A stretch of 64,000 bases of DNA, from contig NZ_FNYZ01000004.1 in assembly GCF_900109095.1 (NCBI RefSeq), positions 222,270 to 286,269 on the forward strand, read 5' to 3'. The position numbers were made by a program, and so were the translations under genes. The DNA comes from Sphingobium sp. AP50. GTDB taxonomy: Bacteria > Pseudomonadota > Alphaproteobacteria > Sphingomonadales > Sphingomonadaceae. The notes below the pieces were generated by a model that searched no databases, was not told the origin of the DNA, and worked only from the letters and a program-made list of their open reading frames with translations. Shown here piece after piece: positions 32,958 through 42,865 of the stretch. How positions within the stretch are numbered: the first letter of the stretch is position 1; each line of letters opens with the position of its first letter.

Positions 32958-35678
32958 TCAGGGCTTGCGACTGCTTGTGATCTCCACCTGCGTCTCGCCC
33001 AGCCCTTGCGCGCGCGCGCGCAGGACGATCCGGCCCGTCCGCTTGAGATCGCCCTTCACGATCGCCAGTGCCAGACCGTTGAAGGCATCCCGGCTCTTCG
33101 ACGGGAAAGCCGTCAGGTCGGTCGGATCGCCATTATCCGTGGCGACGATTTCGCCCGGCCCCTCGATCGAGAAATCGATCTTCTGCTTGGCGGCGGGCAC
33201 GACATTGCCATCCTTGTCCAGAACCTTGAGCGTCACGAAACTCAGGTCGCGGCCGTCTGCAGCAATGGCGCTGCGATCGGCGGTAAGGGAGAGTTTCGCC
33301 GCAACGCCCACCGTGTGGATGGTTTCTGTCGCCCAGGGCTGACCCTGTTTCCAGGTGACGACCTTCACCTCGCCCGGTTCATAAACGACATAGTCCCAGC
33401 GGAAGCGATATTCATAATCGCGCTTCTTGACCTTGCCCTGCGACTTGCCGTTGACGAACAGCTCCGCCTCATCCGCCGAGGAAAAGACATGGACCGGCGT
33501 GATCTGCCCGACGCGATCCGGCCAGGTCCAGTGCGGCAGGATATGCACGAATTTCAAGTCCGGCCGCCAGCGCGACTGATAGAGCCAGAAACGATCCTTG
33601 GGGAAACCGGCCAGATCGAGGATACCGGAATAGCTGCTGCGCGACGTGTAATAGGGTGTGGGTTCGCCCAGATAATCGAAGCCGGTCCACACAAACTCGC
33701 CCGCGACATAGGGATTCTGGTCATCGGCCGCCCAGACCCGATCAGGCGACGATCCAAAGTCCGCCGCGTGCAGTTCATAGGCGCTCACCTGATGCGTGTC
33801 AGGATTGCCGCCCGACCAAGGCCGCACGGGACCGCTGATCGCACCGGCGACCGGGAACATATATTCGCCGCGACTGGACAGGGCCGATGCGCTTTCGGTC
33901 GACAGGATCAGCTTGTCCGGGAATTTCGCGTGGAAGGCCGGATATTGGCCAATTATACCGCGAATGCCCGCACCCTGATAATTGAGGCTGATGACGTCCA
34001 CCGTGGTCGGCAACAGCATGTCCGCCTTGGCGAAGTTCATCGCGCCGGTCGCTGGGCGGGTCGGATCTTCCTCATGCGCGATGGCGACCAGTTCGCGGCC
34101 GATCTTCGCGCCCGCTTCGCCATCATATTGTTCGCCGACCTCGTTGCCGACGCTCCAGATGATGATCGAGGGATGATTGCGGTCGCGGCGCAGCATCGCC
34201 CGTGCGTCAGCCTCATGCCAGTCGGGGAAGATCAGGTGGAAGTCATGCGGCGTCTTCTTCTTTTCCCAGCTGTCGAACACTTCGTCCATGACCAGAAAGC
34301 CCATCCGGTCGGTCAGCTCCAGCAGTTCGGGCGCGGGCGGATTATGGCTCATGCGCACCGCATTGGTGCCCATGTCGCGCAACAGTTCCAGCTGGCGCTG
34401 GGCCGCGCGGGCGTTGAAGGCGGCACCGATCGCGCCGAGATCGTGATGATTGTTGACGCCGCGCAGCGGGATATGTTCGCCATTGACGATCACGCCCTTG
34501 TCCGGATCGAAGCGGATATCGCGCACGCCGAAGCGGGTTTCATAGCTGTCGATCTGGCGACCGCCCTGCGTCACGGTGGAGACGGCGACATAGCGATTGG
34601 GCTGCTGCGTGGGCGGCGGTCCCCAGAGGCGCGGATTGCGCAACATGGTCGATCCGTTGAGCACCGCCTTGGCACCCGGCGCGATGCTGGCCGACTGGCG
34701 GGCGATGCTGGCGACCGGTCGGCCGATACGCTTGCCGTCGCTGTCGATCGCATAGAGCGTCGTCGCCACTTCGACCTGCACCGGCCTGTCACCATCATTA
34801 TCGAGCGTCAGGCTGAGGTCGACGGTCGCCTGTTCCTTGCTGACCTGGGGCGTACGGACAATGCTGCCCCACTGGCCGACATGGACCTTGTCGGTCTTGG
34901 TCAGGTAGATGTCGCGATAGAGGCCGCCGCCCGGATACCAGCGCGCCGATGCCTGCGGATTGTCCAGCCGAATGGCCAGCTGGTTCCGGCCACCGGGCAC
35001 CACATAGGGAGTCAGGTCCAGTCGGAAGCTGTTATAGCCATAGGGCCAGCCACCCACGAGCTTTCCGTTGAGCCAGACGGTGGCGTAGGACATGGCCCCT
35101 TCCACATCGAGGAAGATCGACTTGCCCTTGTCGCTCGCGGGAATGTCGAGCGTCTTGCGATACCAGCCGATACCCCAGCTTGGCAGGCGGCCCATGCCGC
35201 CATAGGGGCCATCCTTGATGAACGGCCCGGCGATCGCCCAGTCATGCGGCAGGTCGACATGGGTCCAGCCGCTATCGTTGAAACCCGCCTGAACATAGGA
35301 TATATCGCCACCGGGATTGCCCGCAGGGCGGACATGATGTTTCGACGCATCCTTGATAAAGGGATTGGCGCTGGGCAAGATCCATGGCTTCAGCACCTTC
35401 GCGCCCTTGTCATCGACCTGGACGGCAGCGTCCGGGCGGGCATCGGCGATCTTGCCGTCGCCGGTATCGTCGATCGGCGGACGCACATCATAGCGCAGGT
35501 CCGTGGTCAGCCCCGCCGGATCGCCCCTGGTAAAGCGCCAGTCCCGGCTGATCGACACGCTTTCGCGTGCCAGTGCGGGCTGCGCGATCATGAAGGCGAG
35601 TGCGGGCAAGCAGGTCAGGGAACCCAATGATCCAGCCGCGCGCACCATGCGCGACACCGATTTGGACAGCTGAATCAT
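32958..35678 (-). CDS. Secreted GH2 beta-galactosidase-type glycoside hydrolase
   Basis: 906 residues with a signal peptide ending PALARES. Sugar-binding jelly-roll region WTHVDLPHDWAIAGPF and WYRKTLDIPASDKGKSIFLDVEGAM, YNSFRLDLTPYV and WYPGGGLYRDIYL, then the catalytic barrel RGVNNHHDLGAIG, RMSHNPPAPELLEL, acid/base glutamate in WSVGNEVGEQYD, and nucleophile region LSTESASALSS. The C-terminal part (LSLTADRSAIAADGRDLSFVTLKVLDKDG) is an Ig-like domain common in GH2. Start at 35678 has GGGGAGAGAA ahead. It stands alone and is preceded by a LacI-type operator; beta-galactoside or beta-glucuronide specificity is not decidable. Confidence 0.88.
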   Translation of the reverse strand: MIQLSKSVSRMVRAAGSLGSLTCLPALAFMIAQPALARESVSISRDWRFTRGDPAGLTTDLRYDVRPPIDDTGDGKIADARPDAAVQVDDKGAKVLKPWILPSANPFIKDASKHHVRPAGNPGGDISYVQAGFNDSGWTHVDLPHDWAIAGPFIKDGPYGGMGRLPSWGIGWYRKTLDIPASDKGKSIFLDVEGAMSYATVWLNGKLVGGWPYGYNSFRLDLTPYVVPGGRNQLAIRLDNPQASARWYPGGGLYRDIYLTKTDKVHVGQWGSIVRTPQVSKEQATVDLSLTLDNDGDRPVQVEVATTLYAIDSDGKRIGRPVASIARQSASIAPGAKAVLNGSTMLRNPRLWGPPPTQQPNRYVAVSTVTQGGRQIDSYETRFGVRDIRFDPDKGVIVNGEHIPLRGVNNHHDLGAIGAAFNARAAQRQLELLRDMGTNAVRMSHNPPAPELLELTDRMGFLVMDEVFDSWEKKKTPHDFHLIFPDWHEADARAMLRRDRNHPSIIIWSVGNEVGEQYDGEAGAKIGRELVAIAHEEDPTRPATGAMNFAKADMLLPTTVDVISLNYQGAGIRGIIGQYPAFHAKFPDKLILSTESASALSSRGEYMFPVAGAISGPVRPWSGGNPDTHQVSAYELHAADFGSSPDRVWAADDQNPYVAGEFVWTGFDYLGEPTPYYTSRSSYSGILDLAGFPKDRFWLYQSRWRPDLKFVHILPHWTWPDRVGQITPVHVFSSADEAELFVNGKSQGKVKKRDYEYRFRWDYVVYEPGEVKVVTWKQGQPWATETIHTVGVAAKLSLTADRSAIAADGRDLSFVTLKVLDKDGNVVPAAKQKIDFSIEGPGEIVATDNGDPTDLTAFPSKSRDAFNGLALAIVKGDLKRTGRIVLRARAQGLGETQVEITSSRKP

Positions 35679-35691
35679 TTCTCTCCCCTGA

Positions 35692-35714
35692 TTGTTAGCG
35701 TTATCATTACTCTG
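35692..35714 (-). promoter_or_regulatory. LacI/GalR-type operator upstream of the GH2 gene
   Basis: TTGTTAGCGTTATCATTA at 35692-35709 is an imperfect palindrome of the GTTAGCGNTAAC class used by LacI-family repressors in sphingomonads; a second similar half, GAGCGATAACGGC, follows within 20 nt. No lacI-family gene is in the window, so the regulator would act from elsewhere. Confidence 0.5.
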
Positions 35715-35867
35715 AGCGATAACGGCGCCGTTGGCAAGGGGACAGCCTGTTCAGCCTTCATTCTTTGACCAGGGGCATGCATCGATCGCAACAGCCCAAA
35801 CGCAAGGAGGGCACCGAACCCATCGGCCGGCGCCCTGCAAAGGATCATGCGTAGCTACGTGACGCGG

Positions 35868-37265
35868 TTAACTGGCCGCGCCACCCAAAGCCTTGACCAG
35901 CGCGATACTGGCGCGCATCCGGTTGGTATCCACGGCCAGCAGCGCACGCTGCGCCTCCAGCGCGTCGGTCTGGGCCGTTACGACCTCCAGATAATCGGAT
36001 GCACCGTCGCGATAGCGGCTATAGGCGATCTTGCTGGTCCGCTCGGCCGCCTGCGCCGCGTCGCGCTGATCCACCGACTGAGCCGCCAGATGACGCCCCG
36101 CCGCGATCGCATCCTCGGCCTGACGGAAGGCACTCAGCACCGCATCACGATAGTCAGCCGACAGCTCGTCATACTCTGCCCGTGACATCTTCACCTGCGC
36201 GTTACGCCGTCCACCGTCGAACAAAGTCACCAAGGCCGAAAGCGGCCCCAAGCCCCAGAAACTGTTCGGACTGCGCAACAGGTCGCCGCGCGTCGTTTCC
36301 CAGCCGCCGGTCAGCCCCAGCGTCAGCGAAGGGAAATAAGCCGCCTTCGCCACGCCAATACGGGCATTGGCAGCAAAGATGCGTCGCTCGGCTGCTGCGA
36401 TATCGGGCCGTCGCTGCAACAGTTCGGACGGCGTGCCAGTCGGCACCGCAGGCATGGGAAGAAGATCATCCTGCGGTGCGATCGAGAAATCGGATGCAAC
36501 GGCGCCGACCAGCGCGGCAATCTCATGCTCGGTCGCAGCCCGTTCGTTCGCAACGGCGGAGATTTGCGCCCGCGCATTGCTGAGCGCCGTCTTCGACCGG
36601 TTGACGTCCATACCCGATGCGATGCCGCCCTTATGCCGGGTCGCGGTCAGGCCATAGGCGCGGTCGAACGCCACGACGCTCTGCCGCAGCAAGGCAGCCT
36701 GCGCATCAAAGCCGCGCAGGCGGGCATAAGCGTCAGCCACCGCTGCCTGAAGGCTGAGGCGGGCAGAAGCCAGATCCTGCTCGCTCGCCTGCGCCTCCGC
36801 ACCGGCAGCCTTCACGCTGTTGCGGATGCGCCCCCACAGATCGATTTCATAGTCCAGCGATCCGCCGACCACATAGTCATTATAGGTGACGGCATTGCCA
36901 TTGCCCTGGAACCGGTTGCCCGACACGCGACGGCGAGCACCATCGGCGCCCGCGCTGATCGTGGGCAACAAATCGGCCCCTTCGATCCGGGCGGCCGCGC
37001 GGGCCTGATCATAGCGGGCCAGTGCTGCGGCCAGCGTCGGGCTGGCCTTTTCCGCGCGCGCTTCCAGATCGTTGAGCACGGGATCGCCAAAGGCTTCCCA
37101 CCAGGCGCCACGCGGGGCGGCGTCCATCGGCTGGGCGGCGATCCAGCCGGCGACTTCCTTGAACGTAGCGGGCGCGGCGGCTTCAGGCGGATGATAATCG
37201 GGCGCCATCGAACAGGCGGCCAACAGCATCGGCAACAGAGCAATAAAGCGGCGATCAACGCCCAT
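35868..37265 (-). CDS. Outer-membrane efflux lipoprotein (NodT/OprM family)
   Basis: 465 residues. Lipoprotein signal with lipobox LLAACSM, then the TolC-like repeats: WWEAFGDPVLNDLEARAEKASPTLAAALARYDQARA, YEIDLWGRIRNS, and in the second half LQRRPDIAAAERRIFAANARIGVAKAAYFPSL and LFDGGRRNAQV. This is the outer-membrane duct of a tripartite pump. The start overlaps the end of the adaptor gene by 11 nt, so pump genes are translated as a unit. Confidence 0.93.
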   Translation of the reverse strand: MGVDRRFIALLPMLLAACSMAPDYHPPEAAAPATFKEVAGWIAAQPMDAAPRGAWWEAFGDPVLNDLEARAEKASPTLAAALARYDQARAAARIEGADLLPTISAGADGARRRVSGNRFQGNGNAVTYNDYVVGGSLDYEIDLWGRIRNSVKAAGAEAQASEQDLASARLSLQAAVADAYARLRGFDAQAALLRQSVVAFDRAYGLTATRHKGGIASGMDVNRSKTALSNARAQISAVANERAATEHEIAALVGAVASDFSIAPQDDLLPMPAVPTGTPSELLQRRPDIAAAERRIFAANARIGVAKAAYFPSLTLGLTGGWETTRGDLLRSPNSFWGLGPLSALVTLFDGGRRNAQVKMSRAEYDELSADYRDAVLSAFRQAEDAIAAGRHLAAQSVDQRDAAQAAERTSKIAYSRYRDGASDYLEVVTAQTDALEAQRALLAVDTNRMRASIALVKALGGAAS

Positions 37266-38457
37266 GCGCAGCGCCCTTCCCGGCGGCGGCGGTCTGGACC
37301 TGCACCTTGTCACCGGTGCGGATCGCGTCGGGCGGCGTGTCGACGATCCGGTCCTGCGCCGTGATGCCGGTCGAAATCTGGACGGTAGACCCTTCATCCC
37401 GTGCGATCGTGACAGGCTTCACGGTGACCCGGCCATCATTGCCGACGACGGCAACGGTCGGCCCGTCATTGCCATAGAGGATGGCGCTGCCCGGCAGGGT
37501 CAGCGCATTGCCCTGGCCTGCGCCGACCTGGAACTTGACCTGGGCGAAAGCGCCCGGCTTCAATGCGCCGTCGGGATTGGGCGCCTGCAACTGCACCAGA
37601 ACCGCGCCCGATTGCGGATCGACGGCATTGGCGCTGCTGGTCATGGTCGCGGTGAAATTCCGCCCCGGATATTCGGGCAGCGTCAGCGTGGCGCTGTTGC
37701 CCGGCTTCACGGCAGCCGAATAGCCCTGCGGCACGCGCACATAGATGCGCACGCGATGGATATCGGACACAGTGAAGAGCGGCTGGGCGCTGGCATTGCC
37801 GGCAACGACCAGCGCACCGATCTGGGCCGACCGGCTGGTCACGACGCCATCGAACGGCGCGGACAGGCGGGTGAAGCCCTGCAACGCCTTCAGCCGTTTC
37901 ACATTGGCAAGCGCCGCGTTCGACACGGCCACCCGCGCCGCCAGATCGCCGGCCTTCTCGTCCACTTCCTGCTGCGAAACCGCATCTTCCTTCAGCATCG
38001 CCGACCAACGCTTCGACGTAGTCGCCGCCAGCCGCTGATTGGCGAGGGCAGTCTGGTAATCAGCCTGTGCCGCCGCCAGTTGCTGATCGACATCCGGCGC
38101 ATCGAGAATGGCGAGCGGCTGCCCGGCGCTCACCCGGTCGCCGATATCGGCCAGCCAGCGACGAACATAGCCATTGGTCCGCGCATTGATGGCAGCGCTG
38201 TTGAACGCCTGCACATTGCCCGGCAGCACCAGCGCATTGCCCTCCGCATCCGCCTTGGCCGACACGATCGTCACATTGGGCAGGGCCGCATCCGTCGCGG
38301 TCTGGCGCAACTCCTCGGTTGCGCTGATGCGGGAGGCGACACCGACGCCCACGACCGCCACGGCCAGAATGGCGGCACCGATGCCGACGCGCTTGAGGGT
38401 ACGGCTGTCCGGTCCTGCGGCGGCCGGATTCTCGATGGTGGCTTCATGCTCAGACAT
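37255..38457 (-). CDS. RND efflux membrane-fusion (periplasmic adaptor) protein
   Basis: 400 residues with one N-terminal membrane anchor (VGIGAAILAVAVVGVGVASR). The lipoyl/hairpin region reads NALVLPGNVQAFNSAAINARTNGYVRRWLADIGDRVSAGQPLAILD, then a coiled-coil hairpin, LQGFTRLSAPFDGVVTSRSAQIGALV, and the beta-barrel and membrane-proximal domains. It links the inner-membrane pump to the outer-membrane lipoprotein encoded next. It overlaps the RND gene by 8 nt. Confidence 0.93.
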   Translation of the reverse strand: MSEHEATIENPAAAGPDSRTLKRVGIGAAILAVAVVGVGVASRISATEELRQTATDAALPNVTIVSAKADAEGNALVLPGNVQAFNSAAINARTNGYVRRWLADIGDRVSAGQPLAILDAPDVDQQLAAAQADYQTALANQRLAATTSKRWSAMLKEDAVSQQEVDEKAGDLAARVAVSNAALANVKRLKALQGFTRLSAPFDGVVTSRSAQIGALVVAGNASAQPLFTVSDIHRVRIYVRVPQGYSAAVKPGNSATLTLPEYPGRNFTATMTSSANAVDPQSGAVLVQLQAPNPDGALKPGAFAQVKFQVGAGQGNALTLPGSAILYGNDGPTVAVVGNDGRVTVKPVTIARDEGSTVQISTGITAQDRIVDTPPDAIRTGDKVQVQTAAAGKGAAHGR

Positions 38458-41400
38458 GGCTTGGCTGCATTTCCGTTTTGGGGGCCTTCTGGCCATGTTT
38501 CCGGTGGGCGAGGGCGAAGACGGTGGGAACGAAGAAGAGGGTCGCAATGGTCGCACAGATCAGGCCGCCGATGACCGCGCGGCCCAGCGGGGCGTTCTGT
38601 TCGCCGCCCTCGCCCAGCCCCAGCGCCATCGGCCCCATGCCGATGATCATGGCCAGCGCCGTCATCAGAACGGGGCGGAAGCGGACCATCCCGGCCTCCA
38701 GCGCCGCCTTGGTCCCGTCGCCCAGTTCGGCGAGCCGTTCACGCGCGAAGCTGACGACAAGGATCGAGTTGGCGGTCGCCACGCCCATGCACATGATCGC
38801 CCCGGTCAGCGCTGGCACCGACAGCGTCGTGCCCGTGACGAACAGCATCCAGATGATGCCGGCGAGCGCCGCAGGCAGCGCGGTGATGATGACGAAGGGA
38901 TCAACCCAGCTCTGGAAGTTGACCACGATCAGCAGGTAGATCAGCACCACCGCGCCGATCAGGCCAAAGCCCAGACCGGAAAAGGCGGTATTCATCGTCG
39001 CATATTGGCCGCGGATGGTGACAATCGTGCCTTTGGGCAGTTCCTTCGACAGCGACTGGATGGCCGCGTCGACATCGCCGGCGACCGCGCCCAGATCACG
39101 ACCGCTGGTGGTGGCGAAGATATCCAGCACCGGTGCCAGATTATAATGCGATACCACCGGGAAAGTGTTGGAACGCACGATCGATGCCAGACCACCCAGC
39201 GGCTGGACCGAGGTTGCATTCGCCCCGGACACGGGCACGTTGGACAGGTCGCTGATCGACCCGACCAGATATTCGGGCGCCTGCGCAACCACCGGATATT
39301 GGATGCCATTTTCCGGATTGACGAAGAAGACGGGCGCTGTCTGCGATGTACCGGCCAACTGGCTGGCAAGGCTGGTGGTCACATCCCGTTCGGTCAGGCC
39401 ATATTGGCCGACACGCGACCGGTCGACATCGACGTCCAGCTGCGGCGACCGACCGGGCTGCTGGATGCGGGCGTCAGCCAGACCGGGAATGGTCGCCATC
39501 TTGGCCAGCAGCTTTTGTGCATAGACCCGGTTGGCCTCGGCATTTTTTCCTGCGATCTGGACGTCGATCGGCGCGGGGGCACCGAAATTCAGGATCTGGC
39601 TGGTGATATCCGCCGGCAGGAAGGAAAATGTCGTACCGGTGAAGCGGCGCGGCAGTTCCCGCCGCAACAGGTTCACCAGTTCGTCGGTCGGACGATGGCC
39701 CTTGTTGAGCGAGATCAGCATGTCACCATCCTGCGGACCGACGGTGCCGCTATTATTATAGATGGTATTGATGGCGCTGACTGGCAGACCGATATTATCG
39801 GTGATCGAACCCAGTTCGGCCGCCGGGATCAGGGTCCGAACCTCGCGACCTATCCGGTCGAAGCGTGCAGCAGTATCCTCGATCCGCGAACCGGCGGGAA
39901 CGCGGATATGCATCGCGATCTGGCCGGAATCGACCGAGGGGAAGAAATTGCTGCCCAGCAACGGCAACAGGCCGAAGGACAGCAGGACAACCGCCATGAA
40001 ACCGATCAGGAACGGCTTGCGCGCGCCCAGCGCCCGATGGAGCAGCCCGACATAGCCCGTGCGGATCTTTTCGAAATGATGCTCGAACCCGCGCTGGAAA
40101 CGGACGAAGACATTATGCGAGTCCGCCGTGCCAGCCATATGCGCGTCGCCATGTTCGACATGGGGCTTGAGCAGATACATCGCCATCGTCGGCACCAATG
40201 TCCGCGACAGGATGAAGGAGGCGATCATGGCGAACACGACCGACAGCGCCATCGGCACGAACAGGTAGCCCGCAACGCCCGGCAGGAAGAACATCGGGAC
40301 GAAGACGATACAAATGCAGAGCAGCGAAACGAAGGCCGGCGTCACGATCTGGGCCGCGCCGTCGAGGATCGATTCGACCACGCCCTTGCCCTGTTCCAGA
40401 TGCCAGTTGATATTCTCGATCGTCACCGTGGCGTCATCGACAAGGATGCCGACCGCCAGCGCCAGACCGCCCAGCGTCATCACGTTCAGCGTCTGACCGA
40501 ACAGCGCCAGCGCGGCGATCGCCGCCAGAATTGCCAGCGGGATCGACAGGGCGATGATGACCGTGGAGCGCCAGCTACCCAGGAACAGCAGGATCATCAG
40601 CGAGGTGAGTGCAGCAGCAATTGCGCCCTCATGGATCACGCCTTCGACCGCGCCCTTCACGAAGATCGACTGGTCGCCGATCGGCAGGATTTTCAGGCTG
40701 TCTGGCAGCGTCGCGCTGATCTTGGGCAACGCCGCCTTCACGCCGTCCACGATCGACAGGGTGGAGGTCGAACCGTTTTTGAGCACGGTCAGCAGCGCCG
40801 AGCGACTGCCTTCCACATGGACGATATTGGTCTGAGGCCCGCTGCCGTCACGGACATAGGCCACGTCGCGCATATAGATGGTCGCGCCGTTCACCACCTT
40901 CACCGGCAAATCGTTCAGCGCTTCGATCGAAGTCGGCGCATTGTTCAGGCGGACGCTATATTGGGTCGCGCCGACCTTCACGAAACCGGCGGGATTGATC
41001 TGGTTCTGCGCGGCGATGGCATTGCCGACATCCTGCGCTGACAGCCCCTTGGACTGGAGCGCCATAGGATTGAGATCGATCTGCACCTGCCGCTGCTTGC
41101 CGCCCGACGGGAACGGCATGGCCAGACCCGGAATGGTGATCAGCGGCGGACGTACCTGATTTTGGCCCAGATCGAACAATTGCTGTTCCGACAACCCCTT
41201 GCCGGAAAGGGCAAGTTGCAGGATCGGCACGGTCGACGCGCTATAGTTCAGGATCAGCGGCGGCGTGATGCCCGGCGGCATCTGGCGCAGCACCGTCTGC
41301 GAGATCGATGTCACCTGCGCGGTGGCCGTACGGATATCGGCGCCGGGCTGGAAATAGATTTTGATGATGCCAAAGCCCTGGATCGACTGGCTTTCGATAT

Positions 41401-41641
41401 GCTCGATATCGTTGACCGTCGTCGTCAGCACGCGCTCATAGGGGCTGACGATACGGCCGGACATATCCTCCGGCGACAGGCCCGCATATTGGAACGACAC
41501 CGCGATCACCGGGATGCGAATGTTGGGGAACATGTCGACCGGCGTGCGAACCGCCGCAAGTATGCCCACAATAGCGATCAGAATCGCCATCACGATGAAC
41601 GTCAAAGGACGATTCAGGGCAACTTTGACAATACCGATCAT
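38450..41641 (-). CDS. RND-family efflux pump, inner-membrane permease
   Basis: 1063 residues, the usual size for AcrB-type pumps. It opens MIGIVKVALNRPLTFIVMAILIAIVGILAAVRTPVDMFPNI, has two large periplasmic loops, and the proton-relay aspartates in TM4 (LAVGILVDDATVTIEN). Two repeats of six membrane segments each can be followed (ALFGQTLNVMTLGGLALA; IICMGVATANSILVVSFARERL-type second half). Substrate is unknown; drug, solvent or plant phenolic export is usual. It is the first gene of the pump operon and is divergent from a LysR gene. The long N-terminal extension upstream of 41641 lies in the promoter region and is not used. Confidence 0.93.
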   Translation of the reverse strand: MIGIVKVALNRPLTFIVMAILIAIVGILAAVRTPVDMFPNIRIPVIAVSFQYAGLSPEDMSGRIVSPYERVLTTTVNDIEHIESQSIQGFGIIKIYFQPGADIRTATAQVTSISQTVLRQMPPGITPPLILNYSASTVPILQLALSGKGLSEQQLFDLGQNQVRPPLITIPGLAMPFPSGGKQRQVQIDLNPMALQSKGLSAQDVGNAIAAQNQINPAGFVKVGATQYSVRLNNAPTSIEALNDLPVKVVNGATIYMRDVAYVRDGSGPQTNIVHVEGSRSALLTVLKNGSTSTLSIVDGVKAALPKISATLPDSLKILPIGDQSIFVKGAVEGVIHEGAIAAALTSLMILLFLGSWRSTVIIALSIPLAILAAIAALALFGQTLNVMTLGGLALAVGILVDDATVTIENINWHLEQGKGVVESILDGAAQIVTPAFVSLLCICIVFVPMFFLPGVAGYLFVPMALSVVFAMIASFILSRTLVPTMAMYLLKPHVEHGDAHMAGTADSHNVFVRFQRGFEHHFEKIRTGYVGLLHRALGARKPFLIGFMAVVLLSFGLLPLLGSNFFPSVDSGQIAMHIRVPAGSRIEDTAARFDRIGREVRTLIPAAELGSITDNIGLPVSAINTIYNNSGTVGPQDGDMLISLNKGHRPTDELVNLLRRELPRRFTGTTFSFLPADITSQILNFGAPAPIDVQIAGKNAEANRVYAQKLLAKMATIPGLADARIQQPGRSPQLDVDVDRSRVGQYGLTERDVTTSLASQLAGTSQTAPVFFVNPENGIQYPVVAQAPEYLVGSISDLSNVPVSGANATSVQPLGGLASIVRSNTFPVVSHYNLAPVLDIFATTSGRDLGAVAGDVDAAIQSLSKELPKGTIVTIRGQYATMNTAFSGLGFGLIGAVVLIYLLIVVNFQSWVDPFVIITALPAALAGIIWMLFVTGTTLSVPALTGAIMCMGVATANSILVVSFARERLAELGDGTKAALEAGMVRFRPVLMTALAMIIGMGPMALGLGEGGEQNAPLGRAVIGGLICATIATLFFVPTVFALAHRKHGQKAPKTEMQPSHV

Positions 41642-41938
41642 CCACGACTCCGGGTCGCAACGGCCTGAATACCGATGCTGTAAGAACTGACGCCTCTCCA
41701 GAAGGGATGCGCCACGGTATCGCAACCACCCCGGCGGATAAAGCCGCTTATTACGACTTTACGAGAATTGAATGTGACGACGACCCGGGTCCGGCAGGCC
41801 GCGGCGTTCGGGGGCAGATCGCGCGGGGCCTTCGGCACAGCGACGGGTCGCCGCCACATCTGGTTTCGCCATGCAACCTAGAATCTTCCGCGTCTAATAT
41901 ATAATATGGCTTCATCGATATCTTGGACGAATTGATTC

Positions 41939-42838
41939 ATGGACCTGCGTCATCTGCGTTATTTCCTCTGTGTGTCCGAAGAGATGCATTTCGGCCGCGC
42001 CGCACAAAGGCTGGGCATTTCCCAGCCCCCGCTTAGTCAGCAGATTCGCGCATTGGAGGAGGAATTGGGCGTGCGCCTGTTCGAACGCACCAGCCGCCGC
42101 GTGACCCTGACCGAGGTAGGGCGGATGTTCGCCCCGGAAGCGCGGGCCACGCTTGACTGTGCCGAACAGGCTATACGGACGGCACGACTGGCCCAACAGG
42201 GCGCTATCGGGCGACTGGCTATCGGCTTTACTGCATCGGGCCCTTTCGTGCCGCGCGTCGCGCGGGCGCTCTATGATTTTCGCCAGGGCCATCCCGAAGT
42301 CGAACTCACGTTGCGCGAACTCAGCCGGGACGAGCAGATTGAAGAAGTGGAGCGTCGACGGCTCGACATCGGCATCATCCGGTGCTTCGATCTACCAGCC
42401 CTGCCTGAAGGGCTGACCGCGATGAAACTGACGGAAGAGGACATGCTGCTGGCAGTCCGCCAAGATCACCGTTTCGCGACGGAGGGCAATGATCCGGCCA
42501 TTATCGATCTTGAAGGCGAACCGATGGTCTTCTACAGCGCAACCAACGGTGCCGGCTTCAACGAACATTTCTTCGCTCTGTGCCGCGAAGCCGGCTTTGA
42601 GCCCAATGTCGTTCAGGAAGCCGGCAGTCTGGCTACGCTGCTGGGTCTGGTCGCCGCCGGTTTCGGCGCGACCATCTTGGCCCATTCGCTGACCCGCCTG
42701 CATGTCGACAATCTGGTCTATCGCCCGCTTGCTGCACCAGTGACGAGCCGCCTCTGGCTCATCCACCGCGACGGCCTGTCCCCGACATCACAAGCATTCA
42801 GGGACATCATTCTGACGGGCAGCGACGCCCCCTCCTGA
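41939..42838 (+). CDS. LysR-family regulator, candidate regulator of the RND pump
   Basis: 299 residues: MDLRHLRYFLCVSEEMHFGRAAQRLGISQPPLSQQIRALEEELGVRLFERTSRRVTLTE is the DNA-binding domain of the BenM/CatR-like LysR branch, followed by an effector domain (RLAIGFTASGPFVPRVARALYDFR; LDIGIIRCFD). It is divergent from the pump operon across a 297-bp interval that is AT-rich close to this gene. Control of the pump is inferred from position only. Confidence 0.9.
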   Translation: MDLRHLRYFLCVSEEMHFGRAAQRLGISQPPLSQQIRALEEELGVRLFERTSRRVTLTEVGRMFAPEARATLDCAEQAIRTARLAQQGAIGRLAIGFTASGPFVPRVARALYDFRQGHPEVELTLRELSRDEQIEEVERRRLDIGIIRCFDLPALPEGLTAMKLTEEDMLLAVRQDHRFATEGNDPAIIDLEGEPMVFYSATNGAGFNEHFFALCREAGFEPNVVQEAGSLATLLGLVAAGFGATILAHSLTRLHVDNLVYRPLAAPVTSRLWLIHRDGLSPTSQAFRDIILTGSDAPS

Positions 42839-42865
42839 TCGTCGCGTGAACAGAAGGCGGCTTTA

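Noticed and set aside
33006..35630. Long plus-strand frame across the GH2 gene
   Set aside because: It is the complement of a complete GH2 enzyme with catalytic motifs; its own translation shows no domain or signal.
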